Assembly: GCA_021234155.1 (NCBI GenBank)
Contig: JAJEKV010000052.1
Location: forward strand, 9,565,284 to 9,629,283
Source: Isoetes taiwanensis
Lineage: Eukaryota > Streptophyta > Lycopodiopsida > Isoetales > Isoetaceae
Reading direction: 5' to 3'
Length of the DNA stretch: 64,000 nt
The notes beneath the pieces are model-generated. The model was not told the DNA's origin, searched no databases, and was given only the letters and a program-made list of their open reading frames with translations. Shown here in pieces: positions 31,650-43,259 of the stretch. The stretch's first letter is position 1, and every line of letters begins with the position of its first letter. The position numbers were made by a program, and so were the translations under genes.

Positions 31650-34150
31650 CTATTTTGGTGTGTTTCAGTTTTCTTTTCCATTCATCACTTTCCCTTGTTA
31701 GTGTATTCATCTCTTGTTGTTCTATTTTCAGCCTTTCTATGTTTTTTCCTTTTATCCTTGCATTTAGATCCGCCATTGTTATCATCACTCTCTTTGCTCC
31801 TCATGTGATTTCACACAGGTGGGAGCATCAAGCCAGCAAGCCTTAGCATAAGGCATCGGCAGCAGCATGACAAGATTCAGCAGCCAGAACTGACTCTGTA
31901 GCACGATTTTGCATCTTCAAAGGTGAGCTTCAACAGTACCTGCTTAGCCTTGCTTTGGCCCTTTCAGTCACGCAGACCCCAGCTCGGTTTGGATTTGGTT
32001 TTGCCCTTGCCCAGTAGCTCAATTTCTATAGGAACCAGCGTCAAGGAGGATCGGCCGGATCACGGTTTGCCAGGCATCGATTCAGCCCGCCTCTGGTCCC
32101 CTTTGTCACTCATAACCTACCTTGAATCCGGCGGAGCTTCAGACCAGGTTTGGGATTGTGTTTTGCTTTGTTCTGGTTCATCCCTTGCCCAGCTATTGGC
32201 TCTGCTTTCTTTGTCTCCGCTCTTGGAGGTACTTTGTTTTGTGGCTCGTATCCTACAGTTTCGATTCCTTGAAGCTTGGAGCTCCCTTCTGTTCTTATAA
32301 GCACTTCTGCTCGCCCATCCTCTTGTTGCTCTGAATGGCTCGTCAGATCAAGCGCATGGCCAGGGAGACCCGTAAAGGAAAGAACCTCGTTAGGCTGCCT
32401 GAGCCGATCTTGAATAGGCCCTATGACCCCGTGATTGCGCCATATCTTCAGGCAGCCCCATCATTTGGGCCTCAGCGCCCTATACTGGCACACCCAGACT
32501 CACCCCCAGACACGCAATCCGCTCCAGATGCATCTTTGGCTGCAGCCTTGACCAGGATTGATGCTCGGATCCATTGTCTGCCTCTAGATTTGTTGGTCGG
32601 GATACGCACGATCCAATCGACAGTCACACTCACAGGAACATCGGCTCAGTTGCCCTTGGGAAGCTGGGTCCAGCTTTTAGAGATCTTTGCTCATAGGCTG
32701 ATTCAAAGACAAAGACGGCGATTACACCCGTACCTCCCACAGGGTTAGCGTCTGAGCATGTGGATGTTACGTCCCAGGCCGATGATGCCACACCTATGCC
32801 CACACGGCCGTCATCCGAGGATTGTTTGCCCCTACCGCACGGTCCCGCTTTGGCTCGACCAGGCCACGGCACTTACCGTTAGCCCCGAACCCACGATTGT
32901 GGGTTTGGAGGAAGCAAGCGACACTCCCGGGCAGGTGAGGTGACCCGTTTCTTTGCAGGTGATGCACGAAGGCGGATGGCATTCTCTCGCTTCGCCGAGT
33001 TGGAGCGGCATCTACTTTGAGCCCTGGCCATTTACTTGGTCGGGCCGGGGATGCTTTGTCCAGCCGCACATCCTCCTCGCCATGGCAATCACTTGCAAAG
33101 GACCTCCTTCTCCGGCCCGGGAAGACCTTATCCCGCCACCCACTCTGCCGACGGAAGGATCAATTATGTCGAAGTCCGCGCGAGGCTCGTCCTCGCACCT
33201 AAGTGGGCCAGGTGTATAGAGGCGGCCAGGCTATCATTCGGGATCACTGGCCACTTGATCCGTGGGCAGTGTCTGTGTAGTTGATTTGACTTCGACATCT
33301 GCTTGGGCTTATGCCCTTTTGTTTTGTTTTATTCTAGTATTGTGATTCGCTACGGGGCATAGTCCCCCGAGTTCTGTGTACTGGGGCTAGTCCCCACGTT
33401 GGATTTTGGCTTCGGCATTTTTGGTTTGGTCACGGGGCTTGGTCCCCGAGTTTCAGTCTGGGCTTTTGCCCTCTCCTTTGTATTGGGTCCCATAACCCGA
33501 TTGGGTTCCGCGGACGTTAAAAATTTCTTCCTTCCTTCCTTCCTTCCTTTCCATTTCCTACTGCTTCTCAATAGCTTTTAGGTTTAGTATAACTACATCC
33601 AGTGCTATGTATACTAGCAAAATATATATGATGTATTATGAAATAAATTCTAGAGCCTTCATCATATGCTTTATTAGCTTAATCATTCTAAGACTAACAT
33701 GCTAATCTGGCACTCCAGCATGATAAAAACCTATAACTTTCTACTTGCAATAATCTTTTCATTGAGTGTTCCATAGACTATGAAATGCGTACAATATATT
33801 TACTAACTAGAAAATGTTCTAACAAGTCGTTGGCATCCCAAGCATTCCAAGTTGCAGATAAATTCATTATGATTGCAAAGGAAGTATTCAATGATATGTT
33901 GTATTTCTTTACATAGAATGTTATGTTTGTAGGGGTATATGGTAGAGGTTGGTTACCTTTTTTAAGAGGTTCGATATTCCCTCAGAACCTTAGGAGAAAT
34001 CGTATTTCATATTTCAAAATCATAGGCATCTCCAATCATAAATGGCTATAAGCGAAACGAGGGCTGTATGTTTGATTGGACCCCAAAGGCATATTTGGTC
34101 TCCGCGGACGATAAAAGTCCTTTCAATTCAATTTTTTTCTAAAGATAAAT
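31650..34150 (+). repeat. Repeat R, copy 2, split by a LINE
   Basis: 31650-31798 and 33548-34150 together match 26590-27590. The split falls at TTTGCT / TTCCATTTC, contiguous in copy 1. Copy 2 ends in a related LINE-type tail, GGTCTCCGCGGACGATAAAA then TTTCAATTCAATTT (34100-34135), about 40 bp from the pectate lyase 3' flank homology. Confidence 0.85.
31799..33547 (+). mobile_element. ~1.75-kb internally deleted LINE with (TTCC)n tail
   Basis: The borders are set by comparison with the empty copy at 26.75 kb. The 5' part is leader-like. An ORF at 32335-32748 (137 codons, MARQIKRMARETRKGKNLVR, proline-rich) could be the start of an ORF1 or gag-like protein, and more broken frames follow to 33284. 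No reverse transcriptase is present, so the copy is non-autonomous or deleted. The 3' UTR has repeated hairpin words (CGGGGCTTGGTCCCCGAG, GGGGCTAGTCCCC). It ends GGTCCCATAACCCGATTGGG, TTCCGCGGACGTTAAAAA and a TTCC repeat. No clear target-site duplication was found. It inserted after the tandem duplication, because copy 1 lacks it. Confidence 0.8.
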
Positions 34151-34683
34151 GAGTGAACATATTTATGATGTTTAAATTGCCAAATTTTTAATTGCAAATG
34201 GTAGATTGACGAGATACAATGAAAGTCCACTTTTTTTATGGCTTGGCAAAACCTCAAAAGAAGTCCGTGTTTCACCACTTGATCTTTCATATGTTACCTC
34301 ATAGTTGATGTTAAAGACCGAAGATATTGTATCATGGCCATATAGTAGATATTGCTTCAATACTATATCCTATGGAAGAAAAGTTTGTGCATATACATGC
34401 CATATAGGTACTTGTTTTACAATGCATTCAGAAGTCTTTTAGCATCTTAACAAGAAAGCAATTGTAATTGATAATGAGTTAAAGAGAAAAGGAACATTGT
34501 TCCATTTCTCTCGGTTTGATCAGATCAAGCTGTACATGTATAGTTTGGTAATATGGTACAATTAAATTGAATGGGTTACATTTATTGTAGCCTCTTTGAT
34601 TTTTGGTACAACTAAAATGAATGGGGTACATTTATGGTACCTTCTTAGCTTCAAAATAAACTAAGTTTTAACGAGGAGCTTCT

Positions 34684-36118
34684 CTAGCATCTACTACCAA
34701 CACTACAATGGAGGGCACCAGCAGAAGCAGTTATTTGTGGAACTGACGCTGCTGGTCTAATGGCAAATCTTTGAGCTATGGTATATCCTGGATCGGCACT
34801 TCCACTTCCTGACTGTACAAAGAAGGCACCATTGAGGAAAATGTCTCCTTGAGATTTCCATATCCAGTTACTATTTCTACCAGAAGCTTCTCTCTTTGTT
34901 ACCTGCAATATACACGTCACAGAAGTGGCTCGAATTATATGTTTATGGGGGCAAAGCAATAAAATAGAAGTAATACCTGCTTCTGTGCACCAGCTGCATA
35001 CCAATTAGCTTCACTCAATATTCTAGGTCCTGCACTTCCTCCTACTGCATACATTAGCCAGTTCTCATAGTGGTTATTCACCACATGGGCGTAGCCAAAT
35101 CTAACCCTGCATTCGAAGAAAAAGAACATGTTATTACTTTTCTTACAACATGAATGTCTTGTAATATCATACCTAGGCATCCTTTCTACACATCCTTGGG
35201 AGAAGTAATTGTACACGACAGTCACTTTCATAGCCTTATCAGCACTGAAGCTGTCGGAATGTCCCAGAAGCATGACCTGGATAGATTTCAATAAAAAGGT
35301 GGTCAAAAAGTACGGATTTTATAGAAAAGATGGCATCTACCACTGACCTTGTCATGGTTAGTAAAGTGGTTGTTAGAGATGGTAACCATATTAGAGGCAT
35401 GGATAACATCAATAAGTCCATCAGTAGCATGGGAGAGAAAGTTATGATCGATCCAGACATTGTTAGATCCAAAGACAGCAATGGCATCACCGTCAGCGCC
35501 GTTACGGTCGCCAGTGTGGGTGACGGAGGTCATGATGGTACCGTGGGAGCCAGGGACGCAGTTGATGATGGTAAGGCCATGGATGATAACGTGGCTAGAG
35601 AATTGGACGGTAAGGCAGGGGCCACCGTTACCGATAACCACGTTGGCACCACGGCCGTCGATGGTGGTGTAACTATTGACCATGAGCTCCTGTTTGAGGC
35701 GGATGGACATGCTGGACGCAAACACGATCCAAATGGGCCCGATTTGGACGGTACCGTAGCGCAGGGTTCCGGGCGCAGGATGAACCGGGTCATCGCCAGG
35801 ATCTGTCACCACGTATAGCCTCCCACCCTTGCCCCCCATTGCATTCTTTCCAAACCCTACTGCGCAATCCGCCAGATGCATCCGGTTCTTGCTCCAGTTT
35901 GGGTCGTATCTCCAACAGTTGTCTATCACATTTCCTCCATAGCTGTACCTGTATAACAGAATTGAATTGAATTGAATTGTCCATAGACATAAACATTTGT
36001 CGAACTAGACTGCCATGCATTATTACCTCGGTGCTGGTGCTGATGCTTCTACCGGTGCAAATATAAGCTGAGAACATATAATGAGAACCAGGAGCATTAC
36101 ACAGATTGGTCGCGACAT
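34684..36118 (-). CDS. Pectate lyase (polysaccharide lyase family 1), five exons, complete
   Basis: Secreted enzyme that cleaves de-esterified pectin (polygalacturonate) by calcium-dependent beta-elimination in the cell wall. Exons: 36118-36027, 35948-35348, 35276-35173, 35106-34977 and 34902-34684 (stop), 381 codons; all introns are GT/AG and every join keeps frame. Residues 1-26 form a signal peptide ([20 protein letters not shown]...EA). The conserved start [18 protein letters not shown] spans exons 1-2. Core motifs are [17 protein letters not shown] (about 184-199), ATDGLIDV (about 205-212), [11 protein letters not shown] across exons 2-3, and [14 protein letters not shown] (about 264-277) with the conserved Arg region. 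[14 protein letters not shown] lies near the end. An in-frame ATG at 36199 would add 27 residues and bury the signal peptide, so 36118 is preferred. A 3' piece is duplicated at 30.65-31.64 kb. No lesion seen. Confidence 0.93.
35954..35975. repeat. Short (GAATT)n repeat in pectate lyase intron 1
   Basis: About four GAATT units followed by GTCCATAGAC in the 78-bp first intron. It resembles the AATTC-type LINE tails nearby (TTTCAATTCAATT), but the intron is too short to hold an insertion body, so a simple microsatellite is more likely. Confidence 0.6.
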
Positions 36119-36223
36119 CTCAAGTGTTTCTTCGCCTTCCAAATTTTCATATTTAAGCACTCCTTCGACACCCCACGTCTCACGTCCAAGTCGTGACATG
36201 AGCAGCTCAATCGATCGTGCCAC

Positions 36224-36233
36224 TATATATTAT
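36224..36233 (-). promoter_or_regulatory. Putative TATA box of the pectate lyase gene
   Basis: On the minus strand ATAATATATA lies about 105 bp upstream of the ATG at 36118, with CCCAATAAAAAGG just upstream. A start about 30 bp downstream would fall near 36195, just past the alternative ATG at 36199, supporting 36118 as the start codon. Confidence 0.5.
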
Positions 36234-36239
36234 GCCTTT

Positions 36240-37617
36240 TTATTGGGCCCGACCCAACATCGATTGTTGGTCAATTGACCAGGGAAAAAAAAAATTTAAT
36301 TAAATTACTCCTGGCCCCGGTCCGGCAGATACGTCCACCGCAGCAGGTCGGTCTATCTTTCAGCTCTTGTTTTTTATCATGCTATTTAAAAATGCATGTT
36401 TCATGCTTTAAAATGCTCCTGTTTTCTAGACATGGGCTTCACAAAGTATTAAGAATTCGGTCTAGATTCCATTCGCTTTCAGAAGCTCCTAGATTGGCAC
36501 AACCTCTTCGCGGAAATATTTCAAACTGTAGCCTGGAATGCAGTATTGTACAGCCAGATTCGACACATTTTTTCTGAATAAATGTCCCCTCTCCATCTCT
36601 ATATGTCTTCTTCCAATTCTAGCTTGTGATGACATAAAAATTCAGGATTCTTGTGGTAGAAAACACTCATCACTAACAGTATGATTTTGATGCAGCCATT
36701 TCCAACAAAATTGAGGCATTGTTTTTTGAAATATCGAGAAGCATGTAGTTTATTGTCTTTGAAGGATTTAGTTTAAAATATGCTCGTGTCATGCATGCTT
36801 CACTTTAGTGCTTCAATTTAATTTAATGCTTCAATGCTAAGGGCACATTTTTATGGTAGGAATATATAATTCTGGCTGTTTTGAAGTTGTTTTAAAGGTT
36901 TATTTATTATTGGTTCTTCACGAGGTATGCAGATTTTTTATGAATTATCTGCACGAACATAAAAGTTTAGATTCCTGCAAAATAGGCCACAAAATATCCC
37001 CAAAGTCGGCCTCCTCACCTAAGTCCGTGGGTCGACCCAACTACGTAAGTCGCCACTATAATAACACAGTTTTAACATTGTCTTCAATTCACTTTGAGCC
37101 AAACAAGTAAAAATGATAAGGATGTAAAAATAAGTTACTTTATATTTTGCTTTTGCATCAAATGAGATCGTGCCACATCGCATATCTTTCTAGAACCTCT
37201 CTGTAAGTTCTCGCTGCTTGCAATTTCTCTAAAGATTTTACCTTCGAATCTACTTGCAATTCTGGAATCCTGTTCTACTCAGAATTCTGAGAATTTTTAC
37301 TAGGCACAAAATGTAAAGTAACATGTTTCCACATTAAGAGAATGTCTCTCATTCCAGAGATACAATGCCTCCGTCTAACGGCTTCGGGAATGTTTCCATC
37401 TCTAGAGAGACATTCTCTTAGGGAGTGTTTCCATCTCCATAGAGACATAAAGAAGTGTCTTCATAAAACAGATATATCATGGATGTCTCTTTATGTTGTT
37501 AAAAGTTAAAACAGTTTTGGAGTTGTCCCTAAAGCTGCAATCACATCCCTCTGATGCGAAACTCTTAAGCTTTTAAGAGTGACAGGAAGGAGAATAAAAA
37601 GATACATGCATATAATA
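36240..37617. other. Intergenic region between the two intact genes
   Basis: Holds the 5' side of the pectate lyase and the 3' side of the NADK3-like gene. A diverged inverted repeat (AAGAGAATGTCTCT at 37338 with AGAGACATTCTCTT near 37407) could be a small fold-back element. No other gene seen. Confidence 0.5.
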
Positions 37618-40123
37618 CTAAAGAAATATTTTTAATGGTGGACCACCTGATGAAATTTTGACTGTAGACCCAAAGGTGATGGGCCTGGACAGATGTGAGC
37701 CATCAAAGTAAATGCAACCTTGCCTGCAACCCCACCTAATGTGCATTACCTCATCCTTCTTCACCCAACCACGAAGATGTTGGACGTGGGTCTCATAAGG
37801 TAAAATAGGTTCCCGCACCATATACTGCAGATTTTCTGACAGCAATGGCATTGAATATCCTCCAGCAGAATGCATAGCTGCTGTTGAACCTGCTGCTGTA
37901 CATAAACGCAATCCACTTGACCGGCTGTGAATTAACGGGGTGATCTGGTCACCATTGCTTTGCTTGCAGATTCTGTATATAACAGAAGCTCCATCAACCA
38001 GTCTTATCTCAAAATATGCACATTATGCAGCTTACACAGGTCCAAGGATCCAAACCTAAATGTAAACCGCGACACAGATGCTGGATTTGGATGTGCCAGA
38101 AGTACGTCATTCAAAGCAGGGATGTCATATGCTACATCATCAATATATGTTTGGATTCGATGTAGCTCAATTGCCATTCTCCTCTTTTCTAATATTTCAT
38201 CCAGCACCTGCATAAATATGACAGTAACAATACTTTCAACATTTGATTGGTAACAAAGACATGCTCACTTGAGCAATTCAAATATTCAACATACAGCAGA
38301 AGTTTCATAAACTACTCATTAAGTCTACAATAATGTTCTATGGATACGCACTTGTTGGCCTGTTTCTCCAGTACTCTTGCTATGCAATGAGCTGATGCAA
38401 ACTCAGAGGCACCATAAGTAGGCCAAGTTCTTGTAGAAAGAAAGTTTAACGGACATTTTCCTAACTCCAGTACTCTTGCTATGCAATGAACTGATGCTAA
38501 CTCAGAGGCAAGATCCCATAAGTACGTCCATTGAAGATATGCACCAAATGACGCCTTCGCCATCCACATGGCCTGGTGCAACTGCTGCACCCCAGCAAAT
38601 GCGCATGAGATAATGGTGCATACATCACAGACTTATTGTTTATAATGTCTTCAATAATATGCGCAATAATTATACAACTGTTTGAAACATGAAGAAAGTT
38701 TTAAACCTCTTGAAGCAATAGCCCATATAGCTAAAGAAGGACAATGGCCGCATGAAAATGGGGAAGTTTGGTTTAGCTTTTCCATGCTGAACTTGATCAA
38801 GAGAATAAAAAGCACAACATAATATTGCAAGCCAGGGATGTCAAGGTCTATGTTCTGCCCTCACCATAATCAGTAGCATGAGGTCTTTAACAGTTCTAAT
38901 AGATGTTCCAAGTGACTCATTATAGAGAATGCTCCATGCTGACAATTCATTCAATTGTGAAGAGAGTATTTTATTTTCCATCCATCTTATGTCAAGCGGC
39001 TTAAATTCTAATCCTTAAGCAATACACGTTGTTATTTGTTCTAACAACTCCCATTTGAACATGGCTACAGAATTCCCTTACACTGGCATAGATTTAATTA
39101 GACTGATTAGGTAAGTACTATTACCTGTAAAAAAAAGGGGGATATGGTGGCAATATCTTAAAATTGAAGAGAAAGAGAGCTCTTCAAAAGGGACAGCAGT
39201 ATTCTGGGACAAACAACCATAAACTTCCCTTATTCCACAAATCTAGTGCATGGATGCAAGCATTACATTATCATAATTACCCTAAAGCTATTATCATAGA
39301 TTTACAGCTTATAGAAAAGCAAAATCAATTTCATATCTTGGTAAATGAGCAAACCTGCTCAAAATTGTCTGCGGACGCACCGCATAGGTAGCCTCTACTA
39401 CGTGTTGCATCGAATTCTTCTAGCTTAGATTCTACCTGGGGTACACAGGAACAATATGTCATTTGATACTTAGAAAAGTAATTCTATGAATAACTGAATA
39501 ACTTGATAGAACTATTTTGGAAGTTAAGGAGCACCAAATAGACATATTTATCAAACTCGTTATATTGATTACTAACTGCAAAGGTATTTACCAAACATTT
39601 CATACTGATAATTAAGAAGTTAACCTCATCAGACTTCGTTGGATCTGAATTGACTCCCAAAACTGGAATGTCATCATCCAAATAATGGCTGGCTTGCAAT
39701 AATGTCCCGTCTCCGCCAACAGTAATAACAAGATCTACACCCCGAATGGGTCTATCAAGCTCCTCTCTCATAACAAGTTTCCAGTCCACTGCCTTGCGAT
39801 CAAGCACATCCTTGCATTTCTGGACTGTTTGTTCATGAACCTGATGCCTGTCAAACAAATTACCAGCTACCTGAAAAAAAAAACAAGAGTTTGAGCCATG
39901 ACTGTTGCTAAGTAATTCAAACCATAATCAATACATCCATCCTCATCTAGCAAAATCCTTTGTTCAGAAGCGAATTTAAAGGATCTTACGCCTAAATATA
40001 CTGAAGATTGCAGGAGCCAAATACCTGGTTTTGAAGAAATGAAATATCCCGGTGGATGCCAATATATAAATCGTAGGCGCTGCGCTTAAGAAGAACTAAA
40101 ACTCGCTTCATGGTAGCAGACAT
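37618..40123 (-). CDS. NADK3: NAD(H) kinase, NADK3 class, five exons, complete
   Basis: Phosphorylates NADH/NAD+ to NADPH/NADP+ using ATP. Exons: 40123-40025, 39870-39625, 39435-39355, 38207-38056 and 37972-37618 (stop), 310 codons; all GT/AG, all joins in frame. Diagnostic motifs in order: VGGDGTLLQASH (84-95, the GGDGT nucleotide-binding motif), IPVLGVNSDPT (101-111), ALNDVLLAHP (173-182), and LCTAAGSTAAMHSAGG (216-231) with the Gly-rich NADK signature. It ends SSGGPPLKIFL. The spacing and the short N-terminus match the plant NADK3 branch rather than the longer plastid NADK2 or cytosolic NADK1. A second ATG five codons in is an alternative start. The C-terminus IFL is not an obvious peroxisomal signal, although Arabidopsis NADK3 is reported to be peroxisomal. 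Intron 3 is about 1.15 kb. No lesion seen. Confidence 0.93.
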
Positions 40124-40129
40124 GAGGGG

Positions 40130-42469
40130 TAGCCATAGACAACAGGGGAAGAAGAAGCATCACGACATACAGACGGAATGAATGCGTAGGTTATGTAGTA
40201 TAAATACTTGTCCTATCTGCAACTTGATATATAACGTGATCCAAAAACAATCTGCCACTGCCAATTGTTAAAAATTCGTTCCCTTGGTCTAATACAATTT
40301 GTGATAGCAGCAAAAAATACTTAGTAATGGGTTTGTGTTGGTTCATATGGCGCTGATGTTTGAATCTGCATTTTCGCCTTGTGTTCCAATGGCGGTATGA
40401 TGACGAGGTGTTCTTCCTAACAACTCAATTTGTTCTTCGAACTTCCAATTCACAAATCATGTTTTAATGCCCCATTGGCAAACTCAAATAAATAAAACAG
40501 TAAAATATATAACTTGGCTAGGATTACTAAAAGATAGTTGGGCGGGTGGGTCTCTGTATGTGCGTGCATTGTGACACAAATTAATGCACACAATGGCATT
40601 TGTGTGTGTTTATGCCATTTATCCTCCATCATTTATTTCCATTTTGTAGTTTGAGTTTTTAAAAGTTTGAGCACCTGAACTGTAGAATGCCTTTCAAATG
40701 GTGGTTGCTAGGACTTTTATGTCGTTGCTTTTAACATTATGGGAGGGAGCCAAGCAAAGGCCCAATGGTATAAATCCCATTGTGATCTAAGTTCCCATTG
40801 GTCAGTTTCCTATTGATCATGAAACCCCGAAGCATTCTAGAGGTCAGAAACAGGACCAGAAGTTCCCATGACTGCCTCATTTTGGAGGAGTCAAGTAAAG
40901 GTGTCCATGGGAATGATGCTTGTTTGGCGCCGAGGTCCGACCTTCGCATGTGGGTTAGAAATCTCAGGCATTCCAGCCCATGGGAAGGCGCCCAAAGGAG
41001 ATTACATTGAACCCTTATTAGCATTACTATCTACTTCGGTCAATACCTCCGTAGGCTTAACATTCCATATTGCATCTTGAGCAAAACACAGATTGCATAT
41101 CTGCCTAAATATTTTCTATTCCCAAGAATCTGTGTTAAAAGCGTAACAATAAGTCATATTAAGCCTAGTTAGGCTATAAAGACGTGTATGTGTTATCATC
41201 AATACAAGATTAATAATCATTTGCTTATATCTAATTCATTTCTGTATCAAATATTTACACATTTCCCTATCTTTTTGCATTTTTTTAGGCATTCATTACG
41301 TAGCCATCAGGTATACAATTGCATTATTTTATAATATCCAAGTCACACAAGCATTATACTGCCCAGCCTTTCATTGCAATCTGTTAAGTACATAACTATT
41401 TAGAAAGATATTAGTACTCAAGGTATTTATAAAGCTAAATTATCATATCAGATATATTGTACATCAGGTAATGATGCAAAAGGTACATTGGTGTTTCTTG
41501 GTTTATCATCTTTCACCAATTGTGCTTTTTTTGCCCTTGCATACTTTCAAGAAAAGCTAAAATATGTAGTCCTTACATAATAATTGAGATCAAATCTAAG
41601 CGATCTGCGATTGCCATCCAATACTTACATATAAGAAAGTAAATAGAAAAAGCACTCTAGTTTAGTTTTATTAGCCTCTATCATAGTCTGAGACTAGCTG
41701 TGCTCCATTGTTTTGTCATCCAATCACAAGCCTGAGCTTATGTTGTTTAAAAGAAAAAATATCTACTCCATAGTAGCCATAAATTTGTGTTATGATCTGT
41801 TCTAATATTCCATATAGCTTAGATTTAGCAAAATATTTTATATTAGTAAATACCTTCCATGGGGTTGATTAAGATACCATGTTACATTAAAATTCTCATC
41901 TTTTCTAGCATTTTGCAGTCCATGGCCATCATTTGACTATTAGTTTTGAGTTATTGGCATCCACCTTGCAGCAGCAGCCCATGACTGTCAGATGCTACAC
42001 GGCTGCCATGCTCAAGATCATAAAACAAGAACAAAGAGACAAAGGTGTACATAGAATATGGGAGATGTGCTCTTGAAATAAAACATGGTTACATCTGAAG
42101 AGGCTCTGGTCTAATACAGTATAGACCGCAAATCTGAGCCCTAAATCTAGCTAAATCTAAATTGTACACTTCTGTTAACCTTAGCATGTGTCAATTTTAA
42201 TATGCCTAAATGCCTAATATAGTTTTCAACCACTAGACACTTAACATATGCACGATTTGGACCACTTGGTGGTTAACAATGCTTGCCGCTAAAAGTTTTT
42301 AGCATGAAAACATGTATAGACTTTTATACGATAAATTCAACAATTACAATTTGATGCCAAAAATTAGTGGAATAAACGGTGGTAATGGTTGGGTTTTATC
42401 GCTGAAAGCTGAACATGAGTGCGTAATATCACTCAATGCCCAGACCATGTCGATGTCGATGGGCCAGAA
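40130..42469. other. Intergenic region upstream of the NADK3-like gene
   Basis: AT-rich, with short unrelated frames on both strands. It should contain the NADK3 promoter, but no TATA box at a convincing distance stands out. No RNA gene or mobile element recognised. Confidence 0.5.
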
Positions 42470-42470
42470 G

Positions 42471-43215
42471 TTTTTTTTTTTTTTGAAGAACGTGTTTTAC
42501 TTCATATTATACACTCAAAATATTACAAAGTACTTCCAGAAGTAAGGAATGTCCCTGAAGCATCAATCACTTTTAGATGATCACTCCATATTGGAATTTT
42601 AATACGATCAGGCCAATTGGAGATCTCGAAGCAATTATACAACTTCTTCTTAATTTCTTGAAGCACCACACGAGAAGAAATAAACTTATCATAAAGACCT
42701 TTCTTCGCCCCATACACTCCATATTAGCCAAGACTTTGCCATGTGAAATGCAATCCTTTTAGAAGCGATCCAACCGATTTGGATAAATACCCAAAAAGAA
42801 AGTCCGACTATCCAAAGATACTCCAAAAAGAGAATGCGGCCGGGACCTAAGACTACTCATTTCGCACACAAATATAAACAGTGCTCCAATGTTTCAATGC
42901 ACCGCTCACACATTGGGCAAAGTGGGCTTACTCCCGGCTTAAAGCGATGAACCATCTCATTAACTCTGAAAGAGCGATGAATCACCTGCCAAAGTAGAAC
43001 ATTTACCTTTGAAGGATTATATTTAGACCAAACAAGGTTCCAGATGGATTGCCATTGAGAAGGCAAAGTCTGTAAGTGCCATTTTCGAGAAGGTGATAAA
43101 GTATTTGATAGCCATCCTCTTATATTTCCAGAAGTTGTATCAATGGATAAAGTATTTCCAGAAGTTGTGTCAATGGATAGCCATCCTCTTATATTATGAG
43201 GTGGCCCAATATACG
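42471..43215 (-). mobile_element. 5'-truncated LINE with zf-RVT domain and poly(A) tail
   Basis: On the minus strand 43090-42860 encodes the C-terminal zinc-binding domain of plant LINE ORF2: KWHLQTLPSQWQSIWNLVWS, then KVNVLLWQVIHRSFRVNEMV and CPMCERCIETLEHCLYLC (CxxC...H...C). A non-coding 3' UTR follows and the element ends in A14 (T14 on the plus strand, 42471-42484). The reverse transcriptase proper is absent. A local rearrangement upstream duplicates GATAGCCATCCTCTTATATT and TATTTCCAGAAGTTGT (43109-43196). The A tail distinguishes it from the TTCC-tailed family elsewhere in the window. Confidence 0.75.
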
Positions 43216-43218
43216 TGC

Positions 43219-43219
<1 letters not shown>

Positions 43220-43250
<31 letters not shown>
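43220..43250. repeat. A31 homopolymer
   Basis: Thirty-one consecutive A residues on the plus strand at the 5' edge of the minus-strand LINE fragment. It is in the wrong orientation for that LINE's own tail, so it may be the tail of another retroposed copy. Confidence 0.9.
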
Positions 43251-43252
<2 letters not shown>

Positions 43253-43259
43253 TAAAATT

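Noticed and set aside
35330-35818. 162-codon plus-strand frame opposite the pectate lyase
   Set aside because: It is the antisense shadow of pectate lyase exon 2, which has clear family motifs and proper splice sites.
37338-37421. Small fold-back element at AAGAGAATGTCTCT/AGAGACATTCTCTT
   Set aside because: The arms are only about 14 bp and no target duplication or second copy is seen, so it is noted as an inverted repeat only.
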